64,000 nt of DNA from Dioscorea cayenensis subsp. rotundata. Taxonomy: Eukaryota; Streptophyta; Magnoliopsida; Dioscoreales; Dioscoreaceae. Below are positions 32,761 to 44,810 of the stretch, one piece after another. The stretch's first letter is position 1. Every line of letters starts with the position of its first letter. Under the pieces are notes generated by a model. It searched no databases. It had not been told where the DNA came from and saw only the letters and a list, made by a program, of their open reading frames with translations. A program made the position numbers and the translations under genes. Location: positions 2,356,001-2,420,000 of the forward strand of contig NC_052487.1 of NCBI RefSeq assembly GCF_009730915.1. The letters run 5' to 3'.

Positions 32761-34845
32761 ATGGAGAAGCTTCTAATTATCTTCTTGATGTCCTTATTAA
32801 TGACAATGAGAAGCTCTTCGGCTATTGATAATAAGCTCTTAAATGCTTCCCTGCTTGAGATGTTCGTCGACGACCTCCCGGTCATGCCCAAAGTACAAGG
32901 ATTTAGCATTAGAGACCACGCTGTTCTCCCCGGTCACCTCACCATCGGCATGTTCGACAAGTTCTGGGTACGTCTTTTTCTACATCTTCCTCTCTTATTA
33001 CTGAATTTCTTGCATAGAGTGTTAATTTTCATATTGCTACGGAATCAAATTTTAAAACTCATGCGGCATAATTGTGTTAATATATTAATTTTTTTTTATA
33101 AATTAGCAGCAAGCACCTATTTATTATTTTTCATTATGTTTGAAAGGTTTGAACTATAATATATTAATTTCACACGTGTACACATCTCAATTTTTTTTTA
33201 ATAAAATTTTTATTTATTTTTTTATTAAAAAAATGATCTTGATTGTTGATTATACAGAATAATTATGGTGTTACATCAATTAAGTTTATTAATATTTTAT
33301 AATTTTAACATGCAATATGATATTAAAGTGGAATTATAATAGTGTTAAGAAAGACACACTAAATATGATTGCACTGTGGAATTATTTACAAAAACAATAT
33401 ATTAGTTTTACACTAAAATATTAATAATTTTTTGTATAAATTATAATACTATCAAATAATTCTATTTCAATAATGATGTAGTTAATATTTCATATCATTC
33501 TCAAAAATTGAGAAATTTTTAATTCTATAAATATGTTATTTACTTTCAGTCTTTTATTGTTAGTTGTTTTCTCTTTATTGCACTCTTTTATTTTTATTTT
33601 TTAATAAATTGATGATTTATCTATTTTATTAAAAAAAAATATCTATATTTAAAAAAAAAATAGAAAATGACACCAACATCATTGTCCGGTGTAATAAAAA
33701 ACTTTGAATTTATCAAAAATTCTAAAAAAAAATCATCATATTTATTATTCAATCCTTAATTTTATAAAGCTTTGAAAAGAAAGAAATTAAAATACCTTTT
33801 ATATTTATCAGAAATTCCACAGAGATATCCCAGCGACACGTGTCTTCGCGTACGGTCTCTCAAAGGAATCAGCGACCGTACCGGGCCCCATTATAGAAGC
33901 TCTCCATGGGGTCCACACTGACGTCACATGGGAAAACCACCTCCCTTCCCACCATATCCTCTCATGGGATCCCACCATCCCCAACGCCATGCCCTCCTCC
34001 GGCACCGGCGTCCCCACCGTCGTCCATCTCCACGGCGGCGTCCACCCTCCTTTCTCCGACGGCAACGCCAACTCCTGGTTCACCTCCGGCTTCCGCTCCA
34101 CCGGCCCAACCTGGTCTTCTCCGACCTCCTCGTACCCCAATGTCCAATCCCCCGGCAATCTCTGGTACCACGACCACGCCATGGGCATCACCCGCGTCAA
34201 CCTCCTCACCGGCCTCCTCGGCGCCTACATCCTTCGTGATCCCTCCCTCGAATCACCCCTTTCCCTCCCTTCCTTCCCCTTCGATCTCAACCTCATGGTC
34301 TTCGATCGCAAATTCCGCGTCGACGGTTCCATCTACTTGAACTCCACCGGCAACAACCCTTCGATCCACCCTCAATGGCAACCCGAGTACTTTGGCGACA
34401 CCATCATCGTCAACGGCAAGGTCTGGCCTCGTCTCCACGTCCAGCGCCGCCGCTACCGCTTCCGAATACTTTCGTGATAAAAAAATTCATTTAATTGTGA
34501 AGGTGAAATCCAGGATTTATTTGGACAGTGGGAAGAAAATTCAAAATTAAATTTTACATCTCTAAAAAGTTATCCTCTATGTAATTATATTTATTATGCA
34601 TTGTTTTGTTATTACCTGGATTTGGTTGTCTATTAATTTCTCTCTGGAGGTGGTGTGCCGCGCTAGAGTATAATCCTTTTCATATGATGATGATCTAATC
34701 CTTATTATATGATCTAATTTGTAGAATATAAAAATTATATGAGTCACTTTATTTATAAAATTTTTTGTCACTAATATATTTAAAAATGCAGATAGTGGAC
34801 CATGAGGACAATGCCATGATGAGGCCACTGAAACTCCAGCCATAG
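32761..34845 (+). pseudogene. LPR-type multicopper oxidase copy A2, internally deleted
   Basis: Exon 1 (32761-32967) encodes a signal peptide and the N-terminus, and its GT donor is intact. Exon 2 starts at 33812 after TATCAG and is open through HLHGG and [12 protein letters not shown] as far as RRRYRFRI near 34467, then meets TGA at 34475. The rest of exon 2 (about 800 bases, including the HPLHIH and HCH copper ligands) and the start of intron 2 are gone; intron-2-like sequence resumes near 34490. The last exon (34792-34845, [17 protein letters not shown]) is intact. The product would lack the type 1 copper site and half the trinuclear site, so oxidase activity is not expected. It converges with the minus-strand AAR2 gene. 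Confidence 0.9.
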
Positions 34846-35364
34846 AGATTAATTATCATCTATTGTTGTGTGATTAGTATTTTGGGGTATTTTATTTAAA
34901 TTATAATCATTCTGTTGTTTAACTTTAACTTTCTTTGGTTATATTTGGAAAATAAATTATATTATGAAATGTTAATGGTGTTTATTTCAAAAATGTTAAT
35001 GGTGTAATTTTTGTTATTTATGTAAAAGTCGTTTAGTTTTGTACGTTCTCCATTTTTAATGCATTCGTGGAAAAATAAAATAAATAAAAATAAAACTCAT
35101 TTACTGTGTATGATTATACAAATGGTTTATTATTATAGGTTAAAACGCAATTTTTTTTGTTGTGTTTTGCCATGATATTAAAAAAAATATATATATTATT
35201 TATTTAAGTGCTTGTATGATGTAGAGACGAATCAATATATATATTGATCTTAAGTTTTTTATAACCACAAAACCATATAAACATTGGATCTGTTTCGAAT
35301 GTTCATGAAATCAAGAAAAATATCATAGAATACTCAACTTTCAAAATTAAAGTAAGGACCTTAC
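34846..35364. other. Spacer between LPR-A2 and the AAR2 fragment
   Basis: AT-rich sequence. No further AAR2 exons could be found on the minus strand here although the exon at 35365 ends in a good donor. Confidence 0.5.
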
Positions 35365-38272
35365 TTTGTCAAGGTTCATTGCAGTAAGCTCTTCACCAGA
35401 AATATCCTTACGCTTAACAATTTGGGAAATTTTTGTATAGTAGCATTTATGTCTGTGTGAATCTTTTGGGGTAGTCCTGGAAAACTTGCTGCTATTTAAT
35501 TGCTCCATCAATTGTTTCTCCATAACTGTTCTTGGAACATCTGGGATCAATCCAGATTCACAAGCAATTGTAATATCTCCTCCAATAGGTTCTGTGATTA
35601 AATCAGGCATTAAGCGTAAATAGCAATATATACTTTCCAACTTTGAGTAATGAAAAATAACAAAGTATAGTTGAAGAAAAGAGATATAGCTAACGGTGTG
35701 ATGATAATGCTGAATAATAAGGTGCAAGAAATACATTGTAAGTTAATACTCAGCCAACCCCAAATATTTGGGACTAATGGCTTCTTGTTGTTGTACATGG
35801 TATGATAAGGTAACAATCAATAAATTATCTTCAATGTTTGCTTCAAAAGCACTTATTATTACCACCATTTACAATGGTTGACGCACGAGGTGTTAGAGGG
35901 ATGGCCTTTATTGCCTAAGTTTAACACTAAAATCTTGTTTGATGATCCCAACCAGAGGACGAGAATTATAGTCAAGAAAAACATGTTTTCCTATGATTCA
36001 CAATAACCCTTTAAATCCACACCATGATCAACCTATTCCAAAATTTCTGATTGTCCAAATGAGTAGGTTCAATAGAAAGGTAAACCAATTTGAAATAAAT
36101 AACAGCATATGCCCTTAGTAACATAATAATGTAGTGTGGCCATCGATCTCCAGGTGGCAACAAAATAACAGAAAATAACAATTACATCATACTATCCAAG
36201 AGAACAATCATTCAGAAATCAAACATGGAACATTCTCCCCTGTGAAGTTATTCAATGCAGAGTTTAAACCATTCATTTCATCCATTTATCAGATAAAAAA
36301 TTACATGTAAATGTTGAGAGTGGAAACACATATAAACAAAAAAGATAGCATGACCTACTCAACATAGAACTTGCAACAAGGACAAAAGAATTGGTCCGAG
36401 ACATAAACTAATGCCACTAAATCATATATGCCACAAAACAAAGGTAACATGAAAGCATTACCAAGCCGTTCAATAGCAGTATTCGTGATGTAACTAGACA
36501 GCCGCTTCCACTCTACAAAGTGATCCAAAGCATAAGGTCCAAGTTGGTTATCAAACTCCATATGTTTCACTGCTTCAGAATACCTACACTCCTATATGTT
36601 GAGTTGAGTTCAGGACATAATCTGCTTAACAGCTCATTGCTTTAAGATGCCAACTGATGATATTAGGATATAAATGTGGACAAAAAAAGGGAACGAATCA
36701 ACATATCTCACAGAAATAAAACTCGGAGTTTCATTTTTCTTATAGTAAATTCAGGTATAAACTACAGTTCTCTCACTAATATCTCAAAGTAAAATTTTCA
36801 GATGGCATGTACTAGTAGGGAAATAACCTCATCCTCTGAAATTTTCACCAAGCGCTCATCTTGGCAATGCCATCTACGAACAACTACCTGCATGGATGAT
36901 GTTGTAGCCATCAATCTAATCCAGCACATGAAAGAAGGTATATAGAAATATCATAATCACAACTGAGAAGAATCAATTCACAAGCCCCATATAGGGAAGG
37001 GAAAGTGCAAAAGAGGGGGTAAAAACCAAAAAAACCAGGTCATATTTGGATCTCCAATTATTCTAAAATGCTTACTGAAAACACACAAGAAAAAATCACA
37101 ATATTATTGCTCAGATCAATATCTATTTTTCTGAACCTGGCATTTCTGACTTTAGAAAAGTTTTGACAGTTTTAACTGGAATAAGAATCTCCCTATCACG
37201 TGTTTCGGCAAGAAAATGAAATTACACACACAGCAAACAAGTAGTAAAAATTAGATGTACAGGTTAGCTAATCTAAAAGTTTATTGCGAAATACAAAAAT
37301 GGATGGATAATTAATTAACTAAATCATGATAGAATGTTTGAAACAAAGTACCTCAGAGTAACTTGTAGTGATAAAGAAGCCAATTGTCGGAGAGAATTCA
37401 TTTCCTTCCCTATAGGTAACAAAGGGAACAAGAAAAACCAAATGAAATCCAAAACCAGTCAACCATTCATCAGGCAATAAAATAATTATTAGCATTTAAG
37501 TCTTTATAAAGGCATAAAAGAATGGAAAGCATGTTTTTTTTAATTTAAAACCAAACAACAAAACTTTTAGTGTTTATGAGTGAAGGGGATTTACTTATTC
37601 GCTGAACTATAATAGACAAAATGTGGACCAGGTGGGATCATCTTCATGCCTTTGAAATTTGGACCCACAGAGAACATCTACCAGTCACATGTAGAGCACA
37701 AAAACACACACATCCATATAAATATAAAAAAACTAGAAATTGAATATAGTACACAGGAAATGAATACTCAGAACAATCACAAAAACATTGCAAATGATGA
37801 CTTCATCTTTCAACAGCAATGTGAGTAAGTTTATAATTCAATTATGTAAACTAGTAAGTAAGAGAGACATCATTCAAGAATCCTACTAGGACTTCATATA
37901 TAATGTCATTTGAAACCTACAACAATCAACATCTTTCTGATAAAGTTCACAGCATCCATGCTCAACAATCAAAGCGTGACATTCAAGAACATTTGATACT
38001 TTCTAGTAAACACATCAAGAATCCAAATCAAGAACAAAGTTTTTGTGATACCAACAAGCAAGAAAATACATTTCAAAGATTTCTTTAGGGTTAGGGTTTT
38101 GAATGAGATATTGGAGAGATTCCGGAAAGGAAAGCAACAAGGGTGAATGGAGGAATACCAGGGTGTCGATGCCGAACAGGGTGAACTGGGGGACGTCGAG
38201 GAGGAGGAGAGTAGCCCCCTTCTTCACCAGCTCCAGCGCGGTCTCTTGATCCATCTGAATCCCCGACGCCAT
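35365..38272 (-). CDS. AAR2: AAR2-type U5 snRNP assembly factor, 3' end missing
   Basis: Six minus-strand exons join in one open frame of 224 codons: 38272-38159, 37677-37595, 37409-37352, 36887-36828, 36591-36462 and 35591-35365, all with GT-AG borders. The protein starts MASGIQMDQETALELVKKGA, then LLLLDVPQFTLFGID, then FSVGPNFKGMKMIPPGPHFV, which is the conserved AAR2 N-terminal domain. Next come EFSPTIGFF, WHCQDERLVKISEDE, FDNQLGPYALDHFVEWK and EPIGGDITIACES. AAR2 is a chaperone of Prp8 in U5 snRNP maturation in the nucleus. The family is usually around 380-400 aa, so roughly the last 40 percent is missing. The last seen exon ends MNLDK plus donor, and no following exon is found before LPR-A2. 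It is either truncated by rearrangement or has a very long last intron. Confidence 0.82.
35738..35800 (+). mobile_element. SINE 3'-end fragment in an AAR2 intron
   Basis: ACTCAGCCAACCCCAAATAT, then TTGGGACTAATGGCTTCTTG and TTGTTG is the familiar 3' end of Au-like plant SINEs (CAGCCGACCCCAAA...TTGGGAC...TTGTTGTTG). No clear 5' half was identified. Confidence 0.55.
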
Positions 38273-38305
38273 TCCTCTCTCTCTCAAGCTCAGAGAAGAG
38301 AGCAT

Positions 38306-39990
38306 TCTAGATGATGCTTATAAAAGGAAGCGGATCCGGGCGGGTTATTGTTTGGATCCGATGAAAGATGGATCCGCTATGAATGTCGGATCCTCTTGAG
38401 ATTTTGATTAACCATTTGTGTTTGCCTAAAATAGTAATTTTATTTTTTAAATCTTCAGTTTTTTAAAAAAATTATCCATTTGTGTGTGTGCCTCCTGACA
38501 ATGGTCTTCGTTGGTCCAGCTTTTCTTTTTATCTTATCTATGTTGTTTTCTTTATTTTTTAAACTCTGTATTTCTCACCCCTGGTGAGGATATTAATTTG
38601 TTTATTTTCTTTGTGTGGTTGTTTCTCTTCTATATTTTTACTATATTTTATTATATTTTTTTAATAGAATTGTGATTTATTTATTTTATTAAAAAAAATC
38701 AATGATGTTATTTTATGAGTTGTTTGTCCTTTTTATTATATATTTTTTTTTATTTTTTAATAAATATGATTTATTTATTTAAAAATAAAATAGAAGGGAG
38801 TTAGAATTTTAGATAATTAATTGAGATTATATTAAAATTTTCTTGTATTTTTGACACAAAATTTTCTGGTATTTCAATCAGCATTTCAAAATTTTAAAAA
38901 AGTCATTAATAATTTATAAATATAATTATCTAATTATTTGTCTTGTGTTGTGCATGTGTTCGCAAGTGGCCACGGAATGTGCGTACGTGTGGTGTTAGTC
39001 TTGGCACGAGCGTGTACACTCGTGCGGGTGTGCTGAGTGCACGTAAATGCGAAGAGAACATTAGAATTATTCTCAATTAATGCTCTTCAAATATCTTTAA
39101 TTTATGCATACGATTTTCTTCATATATATTTTTTCAAAATTTTTATGTAATCCCTCTATTCATGTGTTTATTATTACCATTATTATTTTTAAATCTATTT
39201 TATCAATATTCAATAAAAACTTTTATCATTATATATTTTTTTACGAAATGTGACGAAGCCCTACATCACCAAGCTTGTATAAATAAGGAATTATTGTTTC
39301 AATACATCGTGCTTTCATTTTGTACGAGAAATCTAATGGCAATAGCTCAAAAACACCTCTCTAAAAATTTATATTAATTTATGAATAATAAATATTTCAA
39401 ATACAATTCTCAAATATTTTATAATAAAAGCTTTTTTTTAAATCATGACTCAATTATTTTCTACTTATTTTGATCATTAATCACAAAAAAATATATGTAT
39501 GGTTGTTAAAATTTTAATTATTTTATTAAAAAAAAATTATCTTTAATTTAGGTTGAGAATGAAATACAAACAAATTAAATTAAATTAAATTAATTAAAAA
39601 AAATCACATCACTTGCGGTTGTTTTCTCATCACCAACATCGGAACCCCACAGAAGCCCACTAAGAATTTAGTCAACTAGTGGTCACCACACACCTTAAAG
39701 TCTAGGTTCTTGCTTAGCTGCATGCAACCCCATTGATTTCATTTTCAAAATGCCATAGTAATACTTTTTTTGAAGTTTACCAATGACCAAGAGTAATATT
39801 TGTATCCAATTCCTTGTAAATTTTTTTTTGCCAAGTAATGAAAGTTTAATTTATAAATAAAAATATATTTTAAGAGTATAAATACTAATTGTAGAGCTAT
39901 AATTCTGATGCCCTAGTGTACATAGGCCCAATTCTTACTTGGTTTAGATTTGCACATGTTATTATTTTAATAACGTAGTTACTTAGTTGC
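38306..39990. other. Intergenic region upstream of AAR2
   Basis: No gene is recognised. It should contain the AAR2 promoter on the minus strand near 38310-38400. The rest is AT-rich. A region near 39840-40010 resembles a decayed copy of the older SINE family (GGTTTAGATTTGCACATG, TAACGTAGTTAC). Confidence 0.5.
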
Positions 39991-40011
39991 TCGGTCTAAA
40001 TTTATGCATGT

Positions 40012-40201
40012 GCTAACGAACATTTGGTCTATTGGCATCGGGTCCCTTGCGTAGAGTGTTCACCTCGAGTGTCGAACGTGGCTCCCTGAGTTCAATCCCC
40101 ATCTCGCGCAAAGTAAGGGCACGGTTTAGTGGTGAGCACGGCTCCCTACGTGTTCATCGTCCCTGGGTTCCGGCGTTTGTCGTCTTTCTTGAATGAAAAA
40201 A
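40012..40201 (+). mobile_element. SINE of the second family, plus orientation
   Basis: A-box-like ATTTGGTCTATTGGCATCGG, B-box-like GAGTTCAATCCCC, then GGTTCCGGCGTTTGTCGTCT and an A tail. The target duplication AAATTTATGCATGT is at 39998-40011 and 40202-40215. Confidence 0.88.
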
Positions 40202-40215
40202 AAATTTATGCATGT

Positions 40216-40760
40216 TATTATTTTTTTAATAGTGTAATTGCTCATGATGGGTGTTGAGAGTGAGAAAAAAAAAACACTTTTGAAGTTTTCAAGTTAAATA
40301 ATACATTTAAAAAAATTATCTATTTTTTTTTTCATGAAAAACAATAAACTCAGTATTTAAAAAAAAACTATAAAAATATTTCATACAAAGACATCAATAA
40401 TGTGAACATAAGAATAGATCATAGTCCATCCTAAGGACCACATCAAAACATAAATACTATATATATAAATTCAATGATAACAATAAATAACCACCTTAAA
40501 CAATACAAAATTATACTCGTATACACATTAAATATAAATTTTTTCCTAACAATAACAAATTTAAAAAATAAAAATCATTTCAACAATTTAATAAATTTTA
40601 TATATAAATAAAATTATTAAAAAATTTATATTTAGTTAGACAGTGGAGCAATAATTAAAGAGGGACTATGACTTACAAAACTAATTTCATTGTGTTTTCA
40701 GGGATTAGAAAAAAAATCCCTAAAAAATTTTCGATTAGAGCTTTCTCAATGTGAGGCCAA
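40216..40760. other. LPR-3 upstream region
   Basis: AT-rich sequence with no gene. The core promoter has TATAAA at 40761-40766 in the context GAGGCCAATATAAACCC. Confidence 0.5.
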
Positions 40761-40851
40761 TATAAACCCTGGACGGCTGCCCCTTCTCCAAGCCCCTTCC
40801 ATTCTCTTCGTCTCTCCCTCTCCTTCTCCACTTTGGCTGAAGCTTGGAGCC

Positions 40852-41071
40852 ATGGAGAGGCTTCTTATCTTGTTGATATCATTGTTAATGGCGATGAGAA
40901 GCTCTTGGGGCGATGATAACAAGCTCTTAAGTCCGTCCAAGCTCGAGATGTTCGTCGACGATCTTCCGATCATGCCCAAAGTGCAAGGATTCAGCGTCAG
41001 AGATGATGGTGCCCTTGTCCCTGGAAACCTCACCATCGGCATGTTCCAGAAGCTCTGGGTCAGTGTCTCTG

Positions 41072-41124
<53 letters not shown>

Positions 41125-44100
41125 ACTTTTCCGGCGATCTCACGGGCAGTGTCCGTCTGGATTCCGATTTCATAGGATGATTGAAGAATATTTTGAATTA
41201 AAAAAAATAAAAATAAAATTTCGTTGCAATGTTTCGTCTTTTGATTGGATTTTGTGGGAGGTTTTTTATTTTTTATTTTTTGTATTTTTTAAAATTAATC
41301 TTGGAATTGGAGGTTGTTCTCAGATTTTTGTTTGGATTTTGATGCGATTTGTGGATAAAAGTGGAATACTAACATTGTTGCTTTGTTAATTCAATAGAAA
41401 AATTGTGGTGTTACATCAATCAATTTCAGTTTTTTTTTTTTTTGTAAAAAATTATATATATATATATATTTTGGTTTTAACATATATATATATATATGTA
41501 AAAAATTGTGGTGTTACTCACACTTTAGTTGTTGTTTTGTTTAAATTATATTTAAATATATTATTCTTAGTTAAATCCTTCGTTGACTGAATGTTCAAGT
41601 CTTGATTGACTAATTTAAAGTTGAATTACGCTACAGTTCGTATTGGGTGAGATTTAACATTAGTTCAAAAATTGAACTGTATTTGAATTTTTATTTTGTC
41701 CTTTTTACTCCAAAGAAAATGTCATTAAAATTTATTTTTGAGTCTCTCATCACATTTGGCAAATGCTGCAATAGTTAATCTCTTTGATACACTATTTAAA
41801 ATTTCACTTAAATTAAAATATGAAAAATAAAGTGAATGTAAAAAGTCTCTTTGATACACTATTTTTTAGTCTCTCATCACCGTGGGATTATTGCATTTAT
41901 CATTAAAAAGAAATAAAGGTATTTTAACTAATTTAATGTGTAGTTCATACTCCTAGTAGGAATGTTTTGTTTGATACACAAAAAGTAGTGCACTGTGTGA
42001 TTATTTTATATTAAAATATTGATAAAATAAATAGTTTCTAAATTATTGATAATACAATCATGTCGTTTTTCAAATAATTTAATAAAAAGCTTCACCCCAC
42101 ACTCACGTGACAGAACAAACAAAGTTTGAATATTATAATAATTATTTTAAATAACTTTCTTTATTCTTTAATTCTTTAAATACTTTAGATAAAAAAAAAG
42201 TTTCGAATAAGAAATTAAGAACTAATTCGTTATTTTTTATAATCAGAAATTCCACAGGGATCTCCCAGCGACACGTGTCTTCGCGTACGGCCTCTCAAAG
42301 GAATCAGCGACGGTGCCGGGCCCCACAATCGAAGCTCGCCGCGGGGTCCACACAGACATCACTTGGGAGAACCACCTCCCTTCCCGCCATATCCTCCCAT
42401 GGGATCCCACCATCCCCACCGCCAAACCCTCCTCCGGGGGCGTTCCCACCGTCGTCCACCTCCACGGCGGCGTCCACCCTCCCTTCTCCGACGGCAACTC
42501 CAACTCCTGGTTCACCTCCGGCTTCCACTCCACCGGCCCCACCTGGTCTTCTCCGACCTCCTCCTACCCCAATGTCCAACCCCCCGGCAATCTCTGGTAC
42601 CACGACCACGCCATGGGCCTCACCCGTGTCAACCTCCTCGCCGGCCTCATCGGTGCTTACATCCTCCGCGATCCCTCCCTCGAATCACCCCTTCCCCTCC
42701 CTTCCTCCCCTTTCGATCTCAACCTCATCGTCTTCGATCGCAGCTTCCGAACCGACGGCTCCATCTACATGAACTCCACCGGCAACAACCCTTCGATCCA
42801 CCCCTGAATGGCAACCCGAGTACTTCGGCGACGCCATCATCGTCAACGGCAAGGCCTGGCCTCGTCTCCATGTCCAACGCCGCCGCTACCGCTTCCGGAT
42901 CCTCAACGCCAGCAACGCTCGCTTCTTCCGCTTCTCCTTCTCCAACGTTCTCCCCTTCTTCCATATCGGATCCGACTCCACCTACCTCCCCAAACCCGTT
43001 AAGACCACCGGCTTCCTCCTCGCCCCATCCGAGATCGCCGATGTCATCGTTGACTTTTCCGACTCGCCGACCGACTCCGCGATCCTCCTCAACCACGCGA
43101 AGTACCCGTTCCCTTCCGGCGACCCCGTCGATGAGATCAACAGCAAAGTGATGAAATTCGTGATTGAACGGCAGAGATCTCCCGATCCGTCACGGATCCC
43201 GAGACATCTCCTCCGCTTCCCCAAACCCTCGCCGCAAAACGCTGTGAAAACGCGCTACATTACTATGTACGAGTACACGACCCCGAGCGATGAACCCACT
43301 CATCTCTATCTCAACGGCAAAGCATACGAAGAGCCGGCGACGGAGACGCCGAAGTCAGGAACGTCCGAGATCTGGCACGTGATCAATCTAACGGATGACA
43401 ATCACCCGCTGCACATGCACCTGGCCCACTTATCAGTGCTGGAGCAACGCGAGATTTTGGAGCTGGAGAAGTTCAAGGATTGCATGACCAGGTTGAACGA
43501 CGCGATCAAGTGCCACGTGGATAATCATGCGGTTGGAAAAAAGGATAAGGTGGCAAAGCATGAGAGGGGTTGGAAGAACGTGTTCAAGGCTCAACCCGGG
43601 TTCGTGACTACGATGTTGGTTCGGTTCAAGTTACTTGGACCGGGGAATACGACGTACCCGTTCGATGCCACCGCTGAACCGGGTTACGTTTACCACTGTC
43701 ACGTGAGTTTCTTTTTTCCCTTTTTCAAATATTTTTTTTTTTTTGCACTTATATACCATATAAATAAGATAATTATAATAATAATTATATAACTATATAA
43801 ATTGTAGGTTAAACACAATTAATAATAATAGATTTTAAAAAAATGTGAATTTTAATTTACACGGCATGTAAATGCTTATATTTCATTTAATGTGTTACTA
43901 TGGGAACATTATAATCAATTATTTATTTAATTGGAAAAGTGAAAATCCACTCTTGTTAGCTAAACTACATAATAAAAATTTGGTTTGACTGGTTGCTAGG
44001 AAGGAAAAGTCAAAATTAATAAATCTTGAATTATTGATTATAAGTGCTTGATTAATTATGAATACAACTAAATTTAGTGGTAGGTTAGACTTTGTATGCC

Positions 44101-44202
44101 TCACTATGTTTGTGGAGTGTTTGTCATTAATGTATTTGAAAAATGCAGATATTGGACCATGAAGACAATGCCATGATGAGACCATTGAAACTCAAGCCAT
44201 AA
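40852..44202 (+). pseudogene. LPR-type multicopper oxidase LPR-3, one-base frameshift
   Basis: Exon 1 (40852-41058) encodes a signal peptide ([20 protein letters not shown]) and the conserved MFVDDLPIMPKVQGFSV. Exon 2 (42247-43702) has all expected motifs: HLHGG, WYHDH, HPLHMH and HCH. Exon 3 is 44149-44202 ([17 protein letters not shown]). Exon 2 is 1,456 bases, one more than 485 codons. The extra C is near 42800-42806 (CACCCCTGAATGG, where CACCCTGAATGG would read HPEW) and creates an immediate TGA. The rest of the frame is open, so this is either a very young pseudogene or a consensus error. Exon 2 is the most diverged of the cluster at protein level. A long TC tract sits just inside intron 1. 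Confidence 0.85.
41072..41123. repeat. (TC)n microsatellite in LPR-3 intron 1
   Basis: About 50 bases of uninterrupted TC repeat, starting 14 bases after the exon 1 donor. Confidence 0.95.
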
Positions 44203-44458
44203 AGATCATCATCATCTATTGTACTGTGATTGATATTTTGGGTTAATAATGTGTGTGAGTGTGTTCAAAGTGAAACATTTAAGCATTTTAAGTCACAATG
44301 GCCCTGTTGTCTGACTTTCTTTACATATATTTAGAAAATGAATAATGTTATGGTGTAATTTTTGTTTCCTAGGCAAAAATTCTTGATTACATAAAAATAT
44401 ACAAATACTAACGCCCAACCAATTTTCATGTATTCAAAATTTCAAGATAAAAAGAGAC

Positions 44459-44778
44459 TAAGGCCTTGTTTGGATTGGCTTATAAAAAAGTGTTTTTTGT
44501 TTAAGTTTGGTTGAAAGATTTTTTGAAAAGAACTTCTCGGAGTAAATTAATTATTTTTTTGTGATTTTTTAGTTTGGCACAGCTTCTCACAAGTGCTTTT
44601 CCCAAAAACATTACACGACTAGCTTTTGAAAAAAACATTTTTTTTGTTTTTTTTTTATCAACTTCTGTTTTTTTAGAAAGACCAATATAAACAAGTTTTT
44701 CTGAACAAAAAAATATTTAATTTATAACAAAAATACTTCTGGGATTTTCAAAAAACTACTCCAAACAAATCCTAAACC
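44459..44778. mobile_element. Possible MITE with GCCTTGTTTGGATT-type ends
   Basis: The left end AAGGCCTTGTTTGGATTGGC has a diverged inverted partner near 44758-44776 (CTCCAAACAAATCCTAAACC). The interior is AT-rich with GTGCTTTT and CAACTTCTG words. A further related end occurs at 44791-44810 (ACTTGTTTGAATTAGCTTCT). The target duplication is not clear. Confidence 0.4.
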
Positions 44779-44810
44779 ACAAAGCTTATACTTAGGACTT
44801 GTTTGAATTA

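Larger units (their letters stand above)
15109..33480. repeat. Segmental duplication, block A
   Basis: This block matches 49313-64000 (block B) in order and orientation: LPR last exon, LINE and SINE remnants, hAT element, LPR-A1 with its downstream insert, and the start of LPR-A2. Most stretches look nearly identical by eye. Block A has one extra insertion, the solo LTR at 17275-20969. The right limit is unknown because block B runs off the window. Confidence 0.93.

Noticed and set aside
37646..38088. Plus-strand ORFs over the AAR2 5' region
   Set aside because: They lie opposite AAR2 exon 2 and intron 1 and have no features of their own.
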